A stretch of 62,000 nucleotides of DNA from Acanthaster planci (lineage: Eukaryota > Echinodermata > Asteroidea > Valvatida > Acanthasteridae). How positions within the stretch are numbered: position 1 is the first letter of the stretch; each line of letters opens with the position of its first letter. The notes under the pieces are model-generated. The model ran no database searches. It was not told where the DNA came from and worked only from the letters and a program-made list of their open reading frames with translations. The translations under genes and the position numbers were made by a program. The DNA is taken from the NCBI RefSeq assembly GCF_001949145.1, contig NW_019091686.1:1-62000 (forward strand), read 5' to 3'. Positions 46,601 through 60,000 of the stretch are shown piece by piece.

Positions 46601-49600
46601 GAATCCACCGAACTTGTTCTGTTCTAGCTTGTAATGTTGCAACAAGAGTCTCATTCTCCAGACAAACCCTAGCAACAAAAACCATTCAAACTAACATAAG
46701 TGCTAAGAGAAAAAAAATAACGACAACACAAGTACTGAAACTAAACAGGGATGCCTCTACTTTCTCTCGCTGACTGCATGCATATACAACTGCTAAAGTG
46801 TCAATGTGTTTATTAAAGAATAGATATGTAATTATAAATGATACAGAGAAAAGTTACAGATTCTGTCATCATCTTACCTGTTAAATCTTTCAGCCCAGGT
46901 CTGTTGACTAAGCAACGAATATTCTTCACTTGTAGTCAGATCAAACTGTAAGGAATTTACCTCCTTGAAACAGCAACAAATACAAGTACATTTCTTAACC
47001 ATTCTAACACATACATTCAATTTTCTGTGTGATCAGAGTCCATAATTTATTGTGATTCTATCCCCTCTTTTTAAATTGTACCTCTTTGCTTTGCATAGTC
47101 TTTTCCTTCACATTTTCCCTATACAAGCATGTACATGTTTGTTTCTTTTTTGTTTTGTTTTATTTGATAACACCCATGCAGATTACAAATGATTATATAC
47201 ATGTACATGTACAAACAACTGAATTAACTCAAACGAAATAAAAAAATACATACAAATCCAGGGCATTGTCAAGGACAGCACAAAAAGCTAGAAATAGCCA
47301 TCTCAATTCAATCCTGATGGCACTGATTACACCAACTTAATCAAAGCAAAAAACAGACAACTGCTTAAACATTACAGACTAGTGTTAATATCCTAATAAA
47401 CATAGCAAGGAAAGCATTTTTCTCACAGTGCATTAATACATGTCCATGTTGAAGTGATCAATATCCGAGTATAAAGGTGTCTTACATCTTCCAGTGATTT
47501 CTTCATCTTTTCAGCCTGCTGAATAGATTTTGTCTTCTCTTTGTTAATCATTATAGCCTGCCAAAAAACATACGAGTAGTGATGAGATTCATGTACTGTG
47601 CAATGTACATGTGCTTTAGTTAAGTTAAAACTGGTAAGTGACACATACAGGCACAGGCATTTATGAGCTACCCACTAGAAGGTTGCTATTGGATGTCAGG
47701 TTGAATGAAAAAACTTTGAGAACCCAGCAGATCATGCAAAGCAAAATGAATCTGTTACACTCAAATCATCTTGGCTATGACGAACTGTGTATAATGTGCA
47801 TGTCTTCATGCAACATTATTGTTTAACAAAAAGGAGATGTACTTGTTTAGGTGAACGTTTTACTTATTTCTTCATATGGCTGAAATGAAAATGGTCATTT
47901 TTGCCAATGCAGCATTAATGCAGCTACACAGCATATCACACATGCATGTATATAATTACAAAATTCAGAGGACCCTCAAAAAAAATTCCAAAGTAAAGTG
48001 TCTAACCTTCCACCTTTTCAGGTGCCGTGGCACATGAAAATAAACTAATATAGGTAGACTGTGTGGCATGCTTAAGAAAAATATCATGCGAGAGCTACAT
48101 GTAACCATGGTAACAGAGAAGTTCCCCAATGAAAATATTCAAAAATACAACTTACATGTGCAACCTAAAGGTACATGTATGTATACAATTGGTGATGAGT
48201 AAAGAAAGGGAAACAACAGTTAGTGTGTACATTTCTCACTCACTCTCAACAGTAAGGACATTTTGGTACATACATACATATTTACACGTACAACATTCAG
48301 GACTTCTTTTTTCCAGTTTTTAGTTTTTACTTCTGTCTCCATGGGAACCTGCAGCCAATTTTTCCCTTGCTACTGAAGCAGAAGCAGACAGAGATATCAA
48401 GTGTCATGGACCCAAATTTTGACAGGTCAATCCTATTATAGAGTAAAATTTAATGAATTGGTCCATTAATGTCTAATGATGCCTGATGATTTCATAACTG
48501 GCTCTCCACTTTGAAAATCATTTCATCGCTATTGCCCATAACATGTACAGTACGTTCATTAAAGTACCCCCTGGAAATGATTAACTTAGCAAACTGTGCA
48601 TCTGTTGCTGCGTCTGTAATGTATCCTCCTTTGCAGAAATCTTTCATCATATTTACATGTATTGATTGCATTAAAATATGCAGCAGTGACTTTTTGTACC
48701 CTGCATTTGCAATCAAAGGGAATTGTTTGTTTTTGTATGACAATGTGTCCCACTCCACATTGCGCTCACTGACCTGCAGTACAACAATGTTACGTGGACA
48801 GATGGATGGACTTTATACACGATGTACAAAATTTGTAAAGCAGTATGCCTTGCCAACGCTGTCACACCTGTTAGTAATTTAATGCCTACCCAAGTACATG
48901 TACATGTATCTACCCATTTCCAGCATTATTGCTGAAACCTTGTTCAAAAATACTTCAGAATAAACACTATGCTTGCAATATACATGTGAAGGAGGATTCC
49001 TACATACATGTACATGTACACATCTTTATTTAACTAGGACTGCAAAATGCTGCTGACCTGACTCTGTAATATTTTGATGGCTCTGTATTTACTATCAAGC
49101 TGCTTTCTTGCTGCTTCCAATTCATTCTGCAACACAGCAACTTCCTGTTGGCAAACATCAACCTTAAAAGATTAATTTCAAATCTAATTTTTGAATGCAC
49201 CATGCATGTACACGATGCATGTGTCTGTAGATCATTTCTAAGAAGTAAGAATACCTGGGTAGCTGCTTCAAGCTGAGTAAAATCCTTCTGACTCCATGTG
49301 CCATCACCTCCATCCAGCAATCCAGAATCTAAAAACAAATATATGCTTAGTTTATATTCATAATTGGCACAAGTATACTCATCTGTCCCTCCTAGTATAC
49401 AGTGGGGATAAATGTAGCTGGCTTTAGCAATATGTTGTCATGCCTGGCTGCTTGTGCTAATGTTGTGTCTGTATCGGTACATCTGTGTATAAGTACATGT
49501 ATCTACCACTCTCTGCAGGAGCTACTTTAGACATACATGTATGTACATATAAACATGTTAATGCTATTGATCTTCCCCATTCAATTCACATTGCGTACAT

Positions 49601-50554
49601 GTAGAGAATCATCCCTCTTTGAGGATTTATTAAAAGGGGAAATAGCACCCTCTTCCTCGCCTCTGAACCCAGTTCCGTTAAATATATCCCATATCCACAT
49701 ATCCACTCCCCAGGAGATATTGTATGCTGGACTTAATTATTCAATTCATGTGCTGTATCAACCTTTCCTTTCTTTCAAGGAAAAAAATTGTGTCCTCTAC
49801 TGACCGAGCTGCCCCATTATTCTGGCTCCAGTATCCAATGCATGGAACTTTTCAACATTCTCGGTACATGTGCATATACATGTGCTTTACAGTGTATTTG
49901 ACTGCGTAGCCATTCATTTCTACAGAATATTAGGGCCTACATTTTTGAGTTACTGGCTTAATATTCTTTAATGACTCCAAGAATTAAACACAAGTTCACA
50001 TCTTGATGACAACTTGAAGATACAAAATCTACCCTAAGTAGTAAAATGAAATAATTTGATCACTGTCCATCTCTGACTGTGGTTCCCCTGTGAGTACATG
50101 TAATGCTTCAGTCGCTATCGGCCAAAATGCAATGAATCTTACCACCACCATCCAGGAGGTGCTTAAGAGTAGTGCTTCTCAGAAGAAATGCTCTTAAACC
50201 TTCAAAGAAGCCAGACCTCCTCTTGGTGGGTCTCAAATGATGGTTACCATAGGAACACTCGTTGTTTTGTGTCTGCATGTCTTGTCTAGCTTGCGGTGCA
50301 GAATGGCGTCTTCTTAAGTCATGGTTGATTTCTTTCACGTCTCTTCCAGATAAAGACAGAAACCGGCGGAATGACTGTTGCTCGCTCATGTCTTCAAAGT
50401 TAATACCATCACATCCAATCATATCAACTGGTTCCCTTGATTCAACCAAGGACATGACCGATACGGCTCCGGGTTTTAAGCCATGTCCAAACCCCAAGTC
50501 TCCTTCTACGGTGAAGCCTTGACTGACTTCTGATCCTGACCCGTCTAAATCCAT
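43687..50554 (-). CDS. CCDC125: Coiled-coil domain-containing protein 125
   Basis: Coiled-coil protein; human CCDC125 (also called Kenae) has been linked to cell motility control, and its biochemical role is poorly known. Coding exons in transcript order: 50554-50143, 49328-49255, 49162-49058, 47557-47486, 46963-46878, 46668-46586, 46375-46260, 45236-45126, 44718-44535, 44238-44081, 43800-43687. They join in phase to 504 aa, against about 511 in human. Diagnostic matches are EGDLGFGHGLKPG near the N-terminus (human EGDLGYGLGRKPG), a coiled coil ending ILQSQ, the cysteine motif VLGACLCRG..PEPCGCA, KADSFRTAF, and LNDKTEALAHQR near the C-terminus. The protein stops soon after that motif, so the longer human tail is missing. 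The exon at 44718 could instead start at 44700, dropping six residues. A TTAA-flanked element lies in the intron between 46260 and 45236. Start: first ATG of the only frame carrying the N-terminal motif. Confidence 0.9.
45541..46125. mobile_element. TTAA-flanked short element, copy C
   Basis: A 585-bp unit in a CCDC125 intron. The left edge is TTAATCACTTCCTGCCGGG; the reversed right edge is ATAACCACTACCTGCCGGG, so the right TTAA has decayed to TTAT. The interior is similar to 27741-28302 in the same orientation. Frames inside (about 45510-46043) are not conserved between copies and I do not regard them as genes. Confidence 0.75.
47827..49057 (-). other. CCDC125 intron segment
   Basis: Intron between the exons ending LQSQ and starting AIMINK. 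The human protein continues directly across the equivalent point, so no exon is expected here. The open frames near 48492-48882 are unsupported. Confidence 0.6.
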
Positions 50555-51177
50555 CTGCAGCCTAATCGTTTCTTGGTTGTCAACGTCATGATAGGCCTAA
50601 GCCTACATCAGTTTTGTGTAGAAGTGGGCCTGCATTTTATACTTTTTTACAACGCAAATGTAACAGGCAGTCTGTTTTCCTCCCCCCATGTTAAATCATG
50701 CACATGATGCAGTGTCAGTGGTTGAGACATGCATGTCATCCGAGCTGCGCTAGCCGTGGTCGCAGGCCTGCAAGTGACGGCAACATTGCAACATAGGTTG
50801 GACTAGCTGCCTTCTTTTCGAGTGTTTTTGTAAAATAAAATACTCGGGGTTATTTTAATCTCAGTATCAATCATAACACACTGTCCAGAAAAACGGTGGG
50901 CTTCTTGTAGGCCTCTGTCGCTGAGGAAGGGCATTGAACAGGCCACGTTGAAAAACTCCGCGCGCTATAGCCCGCACACGCACGCCGGGCCTACATAGTG
51001 AGCACCCGACTAAAATACTCATAAAATTATGGTACACGTGAACGGTTTCCGTCACGTGCCCTACGTACACTTGATCGATGCACAATCGTTCATGAGCCGG
51101 GCCTACGGTGTATGTTCACCCGTACAAGACGGTTAATTATGCTTGGTTGAGAAAAAATAACAGGCTTTATACACATC
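50555..51177. promoter_or_regulatory. Probable bidirectional promoter of CCDC125 and MRPL43
   Basis: The two start codons face away from each other and are 623 bases apart. The interval is richer in CG than the flanking introns, for example around 50955-50995. It holds two CACGTG E-boxes at 51035-51040 and 51053-51058, about 120-140 bases before the MRPL43 start. No clear TATA box is seen for either gene, which is usual for CG-rich shared promoters. Transcription start sites are not determined. Confidence 0.55.
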
Positions 51178-52585
51178 ATGTCAAGTCCTAGTGCATTTTT
51201 GCGAAGTGTTTTACAGAATGGAATTGGACGCTATGTTTGTCAATTGCAGAGACTGACCCTGCAGTTCAGTAAGACGGCTGGGAGTGCCAAAGGAGTCAGG
51301 TACAGTACGTGTACAGGTTTCCCCGTGTACACAGTCATGGCATGCGCCACAGTACATGTACATGACACAATTTACAAATCCATCCTTCCACCATGTCCAC
51401 TTCCGTGCCCTATCCCTAGTTTGTGCTTTTTCATGATTGATAGTGTAACGTCGTTAGAGTTCAAAATACTTGATGGGGCAGTGGAGTGTTTAGTTACACT
51501 ATCCATAGTAGAGTGATGTGGATTAACATGCACACAGGATTATGGTTGCTCTAACAATTTTTGTCTAATGTTTGAAGTAAAGGTTACAACATCATCCTAC
51601 ATGTAAATGTATTTTGTGTTTTTCATTTCAGGGATTTTGTTGAACAAGATATTGTTCCATTTGCAGAAAAGAATCCACAAGTAGTCTTATATGTCACACC
51701 TCACTCGAAGTACACTTATCCAAAAGTTGTTGCTGAGTTCTGTAAGTACATGTACATGTAATTACAGTAATTGCATTTTGTAACTTGTACCGTTAATTGA
51801 TTCTGTTTCTAGAAATGCATCTGTCCTGTCCTAGATGTCATGTGTACATGTACATAGTTCCAGGCACATGCACCTTGACTCTAAATCACCATCCACATTA
51901 CCTGTCTTGCGTCCTAAGTTCTATGGCACTTCCATTGGAAGTCTTTACACTCTGTTTGATGAGAAATTCATCTTTAATCCCAACAGTCCTCAATCCTCCA
52001 ATTTCAATTTGATACCTAGGGGGTTGGGGTTAATCAGCTCACTTACATGTATTTACTTGTTTAGTTGACTTACTTTCATTTGATTGATGATTCACTTTAT
52101 TAATTGATTTATTTCATTTATTTGCTTGTTATTCAGTGCTGGGAACTGATCTTTGAGAAAGAGTGTGATATACATGTATTGACCTCACTGTATTGTTCAT
52201 GTTGCATTGCTTTTCAGTACTGTATTCAGCAGTTTTTAGAAGTTCCAATGTTTGGGTTTTTTATGTTGCAGTGAATGGCACTAAGAGAAAAGTGGACTTG
52301 AACAACCTCTCAAGAGAAGACATCATAAAGGAAATTGAGCTTCTACGAACGCAATCAGGACTGGATATTGTGCGAATCCGTAAACAGTGGCATACGGACA
52401 ATCCCAGTATACAAGGATACTGGCATCCATTCTATAATAAGCCAACAGAGTTGAATATAGAAACCTTCCCGAGTCAGAATCCAACACTGAGTGAACCCAG
52501 GACACCACGGTTACCCAAGCTGACAGAGAAACTCATTGACGAATTGAAAGAAATAAAGGACAGTGGAAAATACAGGGATAAATGA
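51178..52585 (+). CDS. MRPL43: Mitochondrial ribosomal protein L43
   Basis: Component of the large subunit of the mitochondrial ribosome, with the thioredoxin-like L51/S25/CI-B8 fold. Coding exons 51178-51299, 51632-51741 and 52272-52585 join in phase (phase 2, then phase 1) to 181 aa. Family matches are [20 protein letters not shown] at the N-terminus (human [20 protein letters not shown]), [26 protein letters not shown] across the second junction, and the highly conserved [20 protein letters not shown] followed by [12 protein letters not shown]. The C-terminal 40 residues are basic and not conserved. The first ATG gives the expected N-terminus. The gene is head to head with CCDC125. Confidence 0.95.
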
Positions 52586-54054
52586 GGGATGGAAGTCATA
52601 TTTTCAAATTTCTTAATGCTCATGTTCATGAATAGAAGTGATCATGAATGCCATTTTGTTGCTTTTAGGGAATATGTGACAGTGGTCTGCCACAATATGA
52701 AACAATTGAAACTTTGAATTGTTGTAAATTTGTCTTTAAATTTTTGTGGCACATTTCATTGTCGGTAATTTTAGTTATTCAAGGGGTCATGAAGCTTCAA
52801 ACTTCGTTTACTTTGTCTATTTCTGTGTATTTGCTACCTTTCATGTACAGTGTGTACACTTTATTTTACCAACAGAGTGGTATTTTATATTGCCTTTATT
52901 CCATGGTTATTAGATTCTCCCAAGCAGAAATTTGCATGTACTTTAAATGTTAAAGTGCATTTGTACAAGTACTTATACTGATAAAAAGTTACATGACCTG
53001 TCTTCTGACACGATTACATGAATTTATTGCATAAGTGAGCAACTACACTTTGCATGCAACATTTTCAGCATACTGAGTTGTACTTAGAATTACAACATCC
53101 CTTGAGCCTTTCCAATTTGCATCATCAATTAAAACAGCAGCTGTTTTTTGCGTTAAAACATTTTAACCACAAAAGTGTTGTAGGATTTTAAGGATATGTT
53201 AATGCCATAAGAAGGAATTGAATTCAGCAACTTAGTTAAAGGTATGTATCCGGAGGGAAAAGTACATATACTTCCTAAATCCTCAAAAGTCCCCCAGCAA
53301 AAGTGGAGAATTTTGAAAGATTGAGGCTGTAGGCAGGTACAGATGGAGTAAAAATGTGTGGTTACTTTGAAGGATCATCATTTCAAGGTCTTCAGCTGGA
53401 CTAGGTTATGCATGAATACATTCTTTAATTCAAACCTACAATAGGATATTCTTTGCAAACACCTTGATGTACTGACAGAAATTGCTGGAAGATTCCAAAG
53501 GATTTGAAGCAGCAGTCATCAACACGGGAACGTGCTAGAAACAATGAAAGTTTGAGGCTGTACCCAATTTATAAAAGGAGACGGTTGCAAAATCTTTCAT
53601 GACAGAGACTGCATCCAAGCAAACGGCCTACTTAGGAGCTGGGGTTAAATAACTTGAAATGAAAAAGTCCCTGTGAAGTCAGCACTTATTTAAAAAACAG
53701 ACTTGCATAATAAGGGTGAAACAAAAACAGGATACGGTGGAACATTTATAACAAGGTCCTTGGAACTTGAATTGCCTTGTAATAACAGGTACCTTGTATT
53801 ACATGTATCAATTTGTCTAAGACTTGAACAGTGACTAATTTGAGTACAGTACATGTAATTGCAACCAGAAAAAAAATTCAAAAGTACAATAAACCAGGCC
53901 ACATACTGTAACAAAAAGTGGTTTCATAATTAGAACTTAACTGTTTTATCAATATTTGACGTGACAGGTGATATTTTCACTGGTATAATAAATTGATGGA
54001 TATACTGGAAAATTTCAGTCTTATCTCTTCAACTCTTCTGGGTTTCTTTCCAAG
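52586..54054. other. Interval between convergent MRPL43 and NOC3L
   Basis: Tail-to-tail interval holding both 3'UTRs. No coding region is seen. AATAAA occurs on the plus strand at 53888-53893 and 53988-53993, far from the MRPL43 stop. No clear minus-strand AATAAA was found for NOC3L. Confidence 0.5.
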
Positions 54055-57000
54055 CTAACTTTTAACTTCATAGTAGTTGGATTTTCTTTTCCTTGGTATG
54101 TGTTCCACTCGTCTACGGTGTTTCCTCTTCAGACATACGTCTGAATCTTCAGGGTTTGAGAGCAGATTTGACAATATCTTGTCAGTGAGACAGCCATTTA
54201 TGTCACATATCTCTGATGTGGAAGCAGTTGTCTGAGAGATCAGTTCCCCTAAGTCCTCCTGAATATAGTCTGAATTAGAGTCTTTGAGAACCTGAAAATA
54301 CAAGAGCGTAAACAAGACAAATTAAGATCAGTTGTTCTTCCTCCAAGCAGTTATCAGATACTATATAAATGTACATGTATTACGGGTGTAATGAAACCGC
54401 TGGCTCATAATATGATACACATGGCTTGCAATACAATATGTATATGTAATGTGTATTACCATGCACAAGATTTCTGCATGTAGAGTATGGCTTATGGGAA
54501 AAATTTAAACCATATCACATTTTTACTTTTTTGATATGAGTGCCATGTACAACTGCAACATAGAAATTGACATCTGACAGTTTCACATGTTAATAGTAAA
54601 CTTCACTGTCCAACTTTATCTCTAATTCAGGCGTATTAGCCCTATTAGCACTGCGATTACATAGTTTTGTATCATTATGCTCAGATTTTGTATTATGGCA
54701 TTTTAGTATCATGATTACTGAGGCATTGGGGAATCTTTACCTGCATCAAATAATTTTCATGGTTAAACTCAGGCATGCCCAATTGGCAGAAATCTTTCCT
54801 TTCAGTATCCTGGGATATACATGTACTTCTTACATACCATCAACTGTAAACAGTCCATAGAAGTCCCCTTACTGAGCGCCAACTCAAATGATGCGTGGAT
54901 CACAGGAAAAAAAACTGATACAGTAATGGTGCTTACCACATTTTTTTGCTTATTTCTTCTTGTGTCAATAGGAGGGTTAAAGGTCATCTGGTCTGGGTTA
55001 AACTCCTTCCAGATCTTCTGTGCAGACCTTTAGAACAAATTATATGAACTTATAAGTGTTAACCATTTGACTCTATTGTCTCAACATTTGGCCAAAATAG
55101 CCTATTCTTCCTAACTAAAAGAAACCAGACACAAAAAAGATCAGCTACATGTATAAAAGTGTGTATACTTGTTTCAGACAAGCAGTTGTTAAGCCTAACC
55201 CTCCTCATCCCAAATCTTTCGGGTGGTTTTGGAGGATTTTGGAGGATTGAGGGTGAATGGCAAACGTTCATGGCTTATTGCGAAGTATGCCATGCATGAA
55301 GGTTGTGGGTTAGACCTTGTGTTGTTTTGCATAGTCACGCATAAATTCAGCCCGACATTTCTTTTGAATTAACGGCACTGCTCAAGAATGTCATTCGCAC
55401 TGCCTCAACATAATGACAGGAATTGCCGGAGGCTTTTGAAGGATTGAGGTACACCTCCAAGTAACATTTTCAACAAATTTTGGAGGATTGAAGGAGAATC
55501 CAAGTTTTTCACCCCCCAAATTGGAGGATTCTGGAGGATTTAGGAGGGTCCCTAGCAAAAAAAGGGCCAAGGGGGTTAGGGTTTAAAGAGCTAGAGAGCT
55601 ATTTCACTGTGCTGGTTTACTTCATTTACTAAAATATATCACAAAGTAAACATCTACTGATAAGAAAATGAAGAAGCCAATCTTACAATCTGGATACATC
55701 AACAGGAATCGTACCAGCCCCCATTAATGGGCTGCCCTTAGATAGATGATCAGAATACGCCTTGACTGTAGGATGATAATGTCTCTGAAATGGAGTATAC
55801 ACAGATTTGGCTTTCACAGAGGGATTTCAAATTTCAATTCATGTCAATTCAAGGACACAATACATTTTCATAATCTTTGCCTGCCAATCATTTACATTCA
55901 AACAATCTCCACAGATAATTTATTATCAAACAGTAATTATTACTGAAAGTTTGGCAAGAGATCATATCTATCTCAATGCTTTAGAGTATTACAGAAGCCA
56001 CAACTACACATAAATAACAACTACAGAGCAATGATAGCAAGTACATAAACACGGACCTTAAGTAGATGAAGTTCCCACAATGCAGTGCTCTGAGCATTAC
56101 AGTGCTCTGCTTCAGGTAACTCTGGTAGGAATGTACCACTCCCAAAACTTTCACTATCTAGGAGCAAGTCACTCTTAGGATACCACTGCAAAGACGAGGT
56201 ACAAAATAGGCAGTTTCTGATAGAATTACAGTCAATGGACAAGTGAGATTGTTACTGAAATCTGCAGATTGACATAAAGACTATTTAGAAATACTGCAGG
56301 TATAATACTAATTTTTTTAATTTTAATACTAATCTGTTGTAGATGTTCATTTCTTTAACTGTCAAATCAAGTTTACCTTCATAATATCTCTTACAGCACA
56401 GCCATATCCTAGAATTCCATTGGGCATCATCTGAAGCGAGAGCGTAGCAAGTCGTTTCAAGAAGGCTAAGACTCTTTGAAAGGTGACTTGTTTGTGTCTC
56501 TTGATGATCATTGCATCAATGCAATCCAGAATCAATTTGGCATCAGCACAGCTTTCACCTAAGATTTACCCAACAAATGACTTAAAGCATATGTTCCATT
56601 TGATCCTATGGACTAACAAATCTGAGCTGAGGTGTTATCTACCACATTTGCTTATGTTCACACTGCTATTCACAGCAACAGCCACAAGTGTGAAGTCATT
56701 TACATGTACATGCAGTACAAAACCTGCTCTATCTTATCAATTAAGTCAAGAATTATTATAGACAAGCTAAACCTGTTCCACATTCTGGTGTGAAAACACT
56801 GGTTCTTTTACATGAATGGGCATTAATCACAAACTCATAAAATGTACGTGCCCTTGACTTGCTAACCAAACCAGAACCCTCATTTGTTCAGAGAGCTAGA
56901 TAGCATCTTTTGATTCTAAATCAGCAAATACTAGACCAAAGTTAAGCACATCTTTTTGTTCAACTCATGTTTGCTGGGCCTCACCCCCATGAAATTGCAT

Positions 57001-60000
57001 TTACCTGCATGCACTTGTGGCATTGTGACATACAGCAATGTGTAGAACTTTGTTGGGTCAATGTTGAGAACATCCCCTTGACCAGACAAAATTAGAAAAG
57101 CTGTCAAAACACAATGCAGACTGTCTCGATACGTCAAATCCTGTAAAAAAAATGAAGAACAAAGCATCCTACTTGGTATAATTCAACTTAATCCAATAAA
57201 CTGAGTCAAAAATTGTGTAACTCAATGACATCAACCAAAAAAAATAATTAAAACAATAATTAAAAGCCAAGATTTCTTCAGCAAAATAAGTACATGTACA
57301 AGTATGTTTTGGTGTGAACAATGTTGCCGACAATGCACAAGTGTAATTTGTGCACAGGTCTGCTTTTAAACCAAAATGTACTCCATTCAATAATCAAACC
57401 ACTAATTATGCACTGAGCCGTGTGCACAATATAGTGAAGGCTAAGACATCATTGAACAAAAAGTGATCTAAGTTAACTCACACAAAATGACCCACACATC
57501 CTCCAGCACTGCATATATGCAAAGATGATCAATATCACTAAGAGTATTTTAGTACCAGTTAAATACCACACCATGCCTACTTTATTCACAAATGTTTGTG
57601 CTGTCCGATGGTGTATCCAACATCAAAGAGTCGTCATTCTCAATAACTATTACTGTCTCATCTAAGCTATTTACACATTTACCCATTCTTGTCTCTATTC
57701 ACGTTTCGATATAAGAGGTTGTTTCACTACAGAGCATTAAAGGAACCGTTCTTGATTAAGGTGTGTCAATAGAGAAATGCTCAAAGCAGAAACTCAATCT
57801 CACAAAAGTTAATTTGAGAGTTGTTATCCACTTACCCCTGAGTCTATCAGTGTGTACAAGACTTTCACCAAATCATCAAAGAAATCAATATTGATAAGAT
57901 GAGCAAATTTTGACAGTCCTTCCAGGACTGATGACAGCAGAACAGAGTTGCTGGCCTTCTTCAGGATACGGAAGTAGGTTGCAAATACAGACTGGATGAT
58001 TTCTGTGTGCTGATCAAAGACATAAATTATTCAAGACACTATTCAAATACATGTAATCAAATATGGAGCAGATACATCTCATTCAGTCAAACAGATACGG
58101 GGTGTTTGTTGTCAGGCTGAAGTGACAGAACTTGTCCGCTAACTTCAAAAAAACCAATTAAAAATTATCATGGACTTTGAGTGGTCTTTGATGACTCTTT
58201 GTGTGGCTGCTTTCAGACCAATTTATAATATGAAGGGAAATTTAACCACATTTGCACTTTAGCAAAAAACATTTGCACAGGTACCACATACCAATCATGT
58301 ACGTTACTTACCAGCTTTTTCCTTTTATTTTTGTTTTCGGATGCCTCAGTTGCCTGTAGCTCCTTCTCAACCTCCACAAGACGTTTTTGATGCTGAGGTA
58401 GTAAATAAGTGCATTCAATGATCAGAACTGCATCATACTTTACAAATACAAGACTATCTTCATCCCACATCATGATTACTTCTTACCAAATCACGACTTA
58501 AAATATTTTATGACATCTTCCCCTATTATTGACCAACCTTCCGTTGTGATCGGGACATCTTTTTCAGTTTCTCTCTCTTTTCAATCAGTTTCTTCTTCTT
58601 CTCTTCTTCTTCAGGTAAAGCAACATCTTTGATCTTGAGTGACAGGAACGTGTTCATAATCTAACACAAAAAAGATGTTATACACAATTACAATTCATAA
58701 AAGGAATTTAATGATACTGAAAATCATTATGAAAAAAGATGACAAGTACCATTGAAATATTTCTTTTAGCAAAACCAATGAATCCAGAAAAAGTCAAGCC
58801 CATGCTAGTTAGGGGACATACTTTTGGAGATACACTGTAGTTGTGACTGCGAACCAGTCGACTGATAAAGCGAACTGCATCAAGCACAGCTTCTCCAAGG
58901 TGATCAGTCTTAAACAACTGACGAATATTTAGACAACATGTGTTGCATATCTGTCGAGTCAAAAATAATTCGAACTGGTATCAGCATGACTCCAGAATAC
59001 AATTAAAATTAAACTGAACAAAAAGAGATCAGCAGTGCAGATGATGAGTTACAACTTACACCTCAAGTTAAATGGATGTAGCATATGAAGGTTAATTCAT
59101 GTTTTCTAAATGGTGATATTGATTAAAACTTTGCATTGTACTATCCCACAAGATGGTAAACCAAATGTCATATTAGCAACTGTCATTCGTTGTAATGTGA
59201 CCAAAATGTAATCAAGACTCAAGACTTAAAACTTACCTCTTCATTCTCACTTGTCAATAATGAAACAACAACATTAATGATGTTAGTGCGATAGTTGAAA
59301 TGATGCAAGCTTGTCATGAGGGTACATAAACATCGTACTGCAACTTCTGAAAGACTCCGTTTAGCACCATCGGGAAGGTCAAAGGTCAACTTGCCCTCTT
59401 GCTCTTTTCTGATTTGCTTCTTTGACTTTTTATGGCCTGTTTTAAAACAAAAAGACAGTTGTAATGCAAATGAACAATGTTTTACATAAAGCAGTCACCA
59501 GTGGTACAGCTTTACTCTAGTACTGATCAGGTGATTGCAAAGTAAGGTCAACTCCAAGAAATTTACAGGAATGATTCCCTTTGAGACGGCAGCATTTAAA
59601 TGTCAAATCATATGAAGAAAAACGATATCAAGACACAACTACAAATTATACCAAAAAATCTTGTTAATACAGTTTATACATGTACCCTACCTCTGGAAAG
59701 TTTTTCCAAGAATGACAGGTAGGCTTTGTACTGTTTCAGTAGCCCTTCCTCAAAATCACGCTTCTTCTTTACTTCTTTACTCAGCTGTAGGAATACAGTG
59801 TATTACGTGCAACAATACACAATGTTAGGTACCGGATATTGAGTTTTGCAGGAAGGCTGCTGTTTGGATACAAGCACTTCATTACATTACACCAATGGCT
59901 AAAACAATAAGCTCAATAAATTATCAACATGATTTACATTCCAATAACACAAACAGCACATCCAACCACCTGCTGAATGAATGTGAACAAATCTACTGAA

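Noticed and set aside
48492-48882. Overlapping 88- and 123-codon frames in a CCDC125 intron
   Set aside because: The flanking exons join directly as in the human protein; no splice-compatible in-frame coding was found here.
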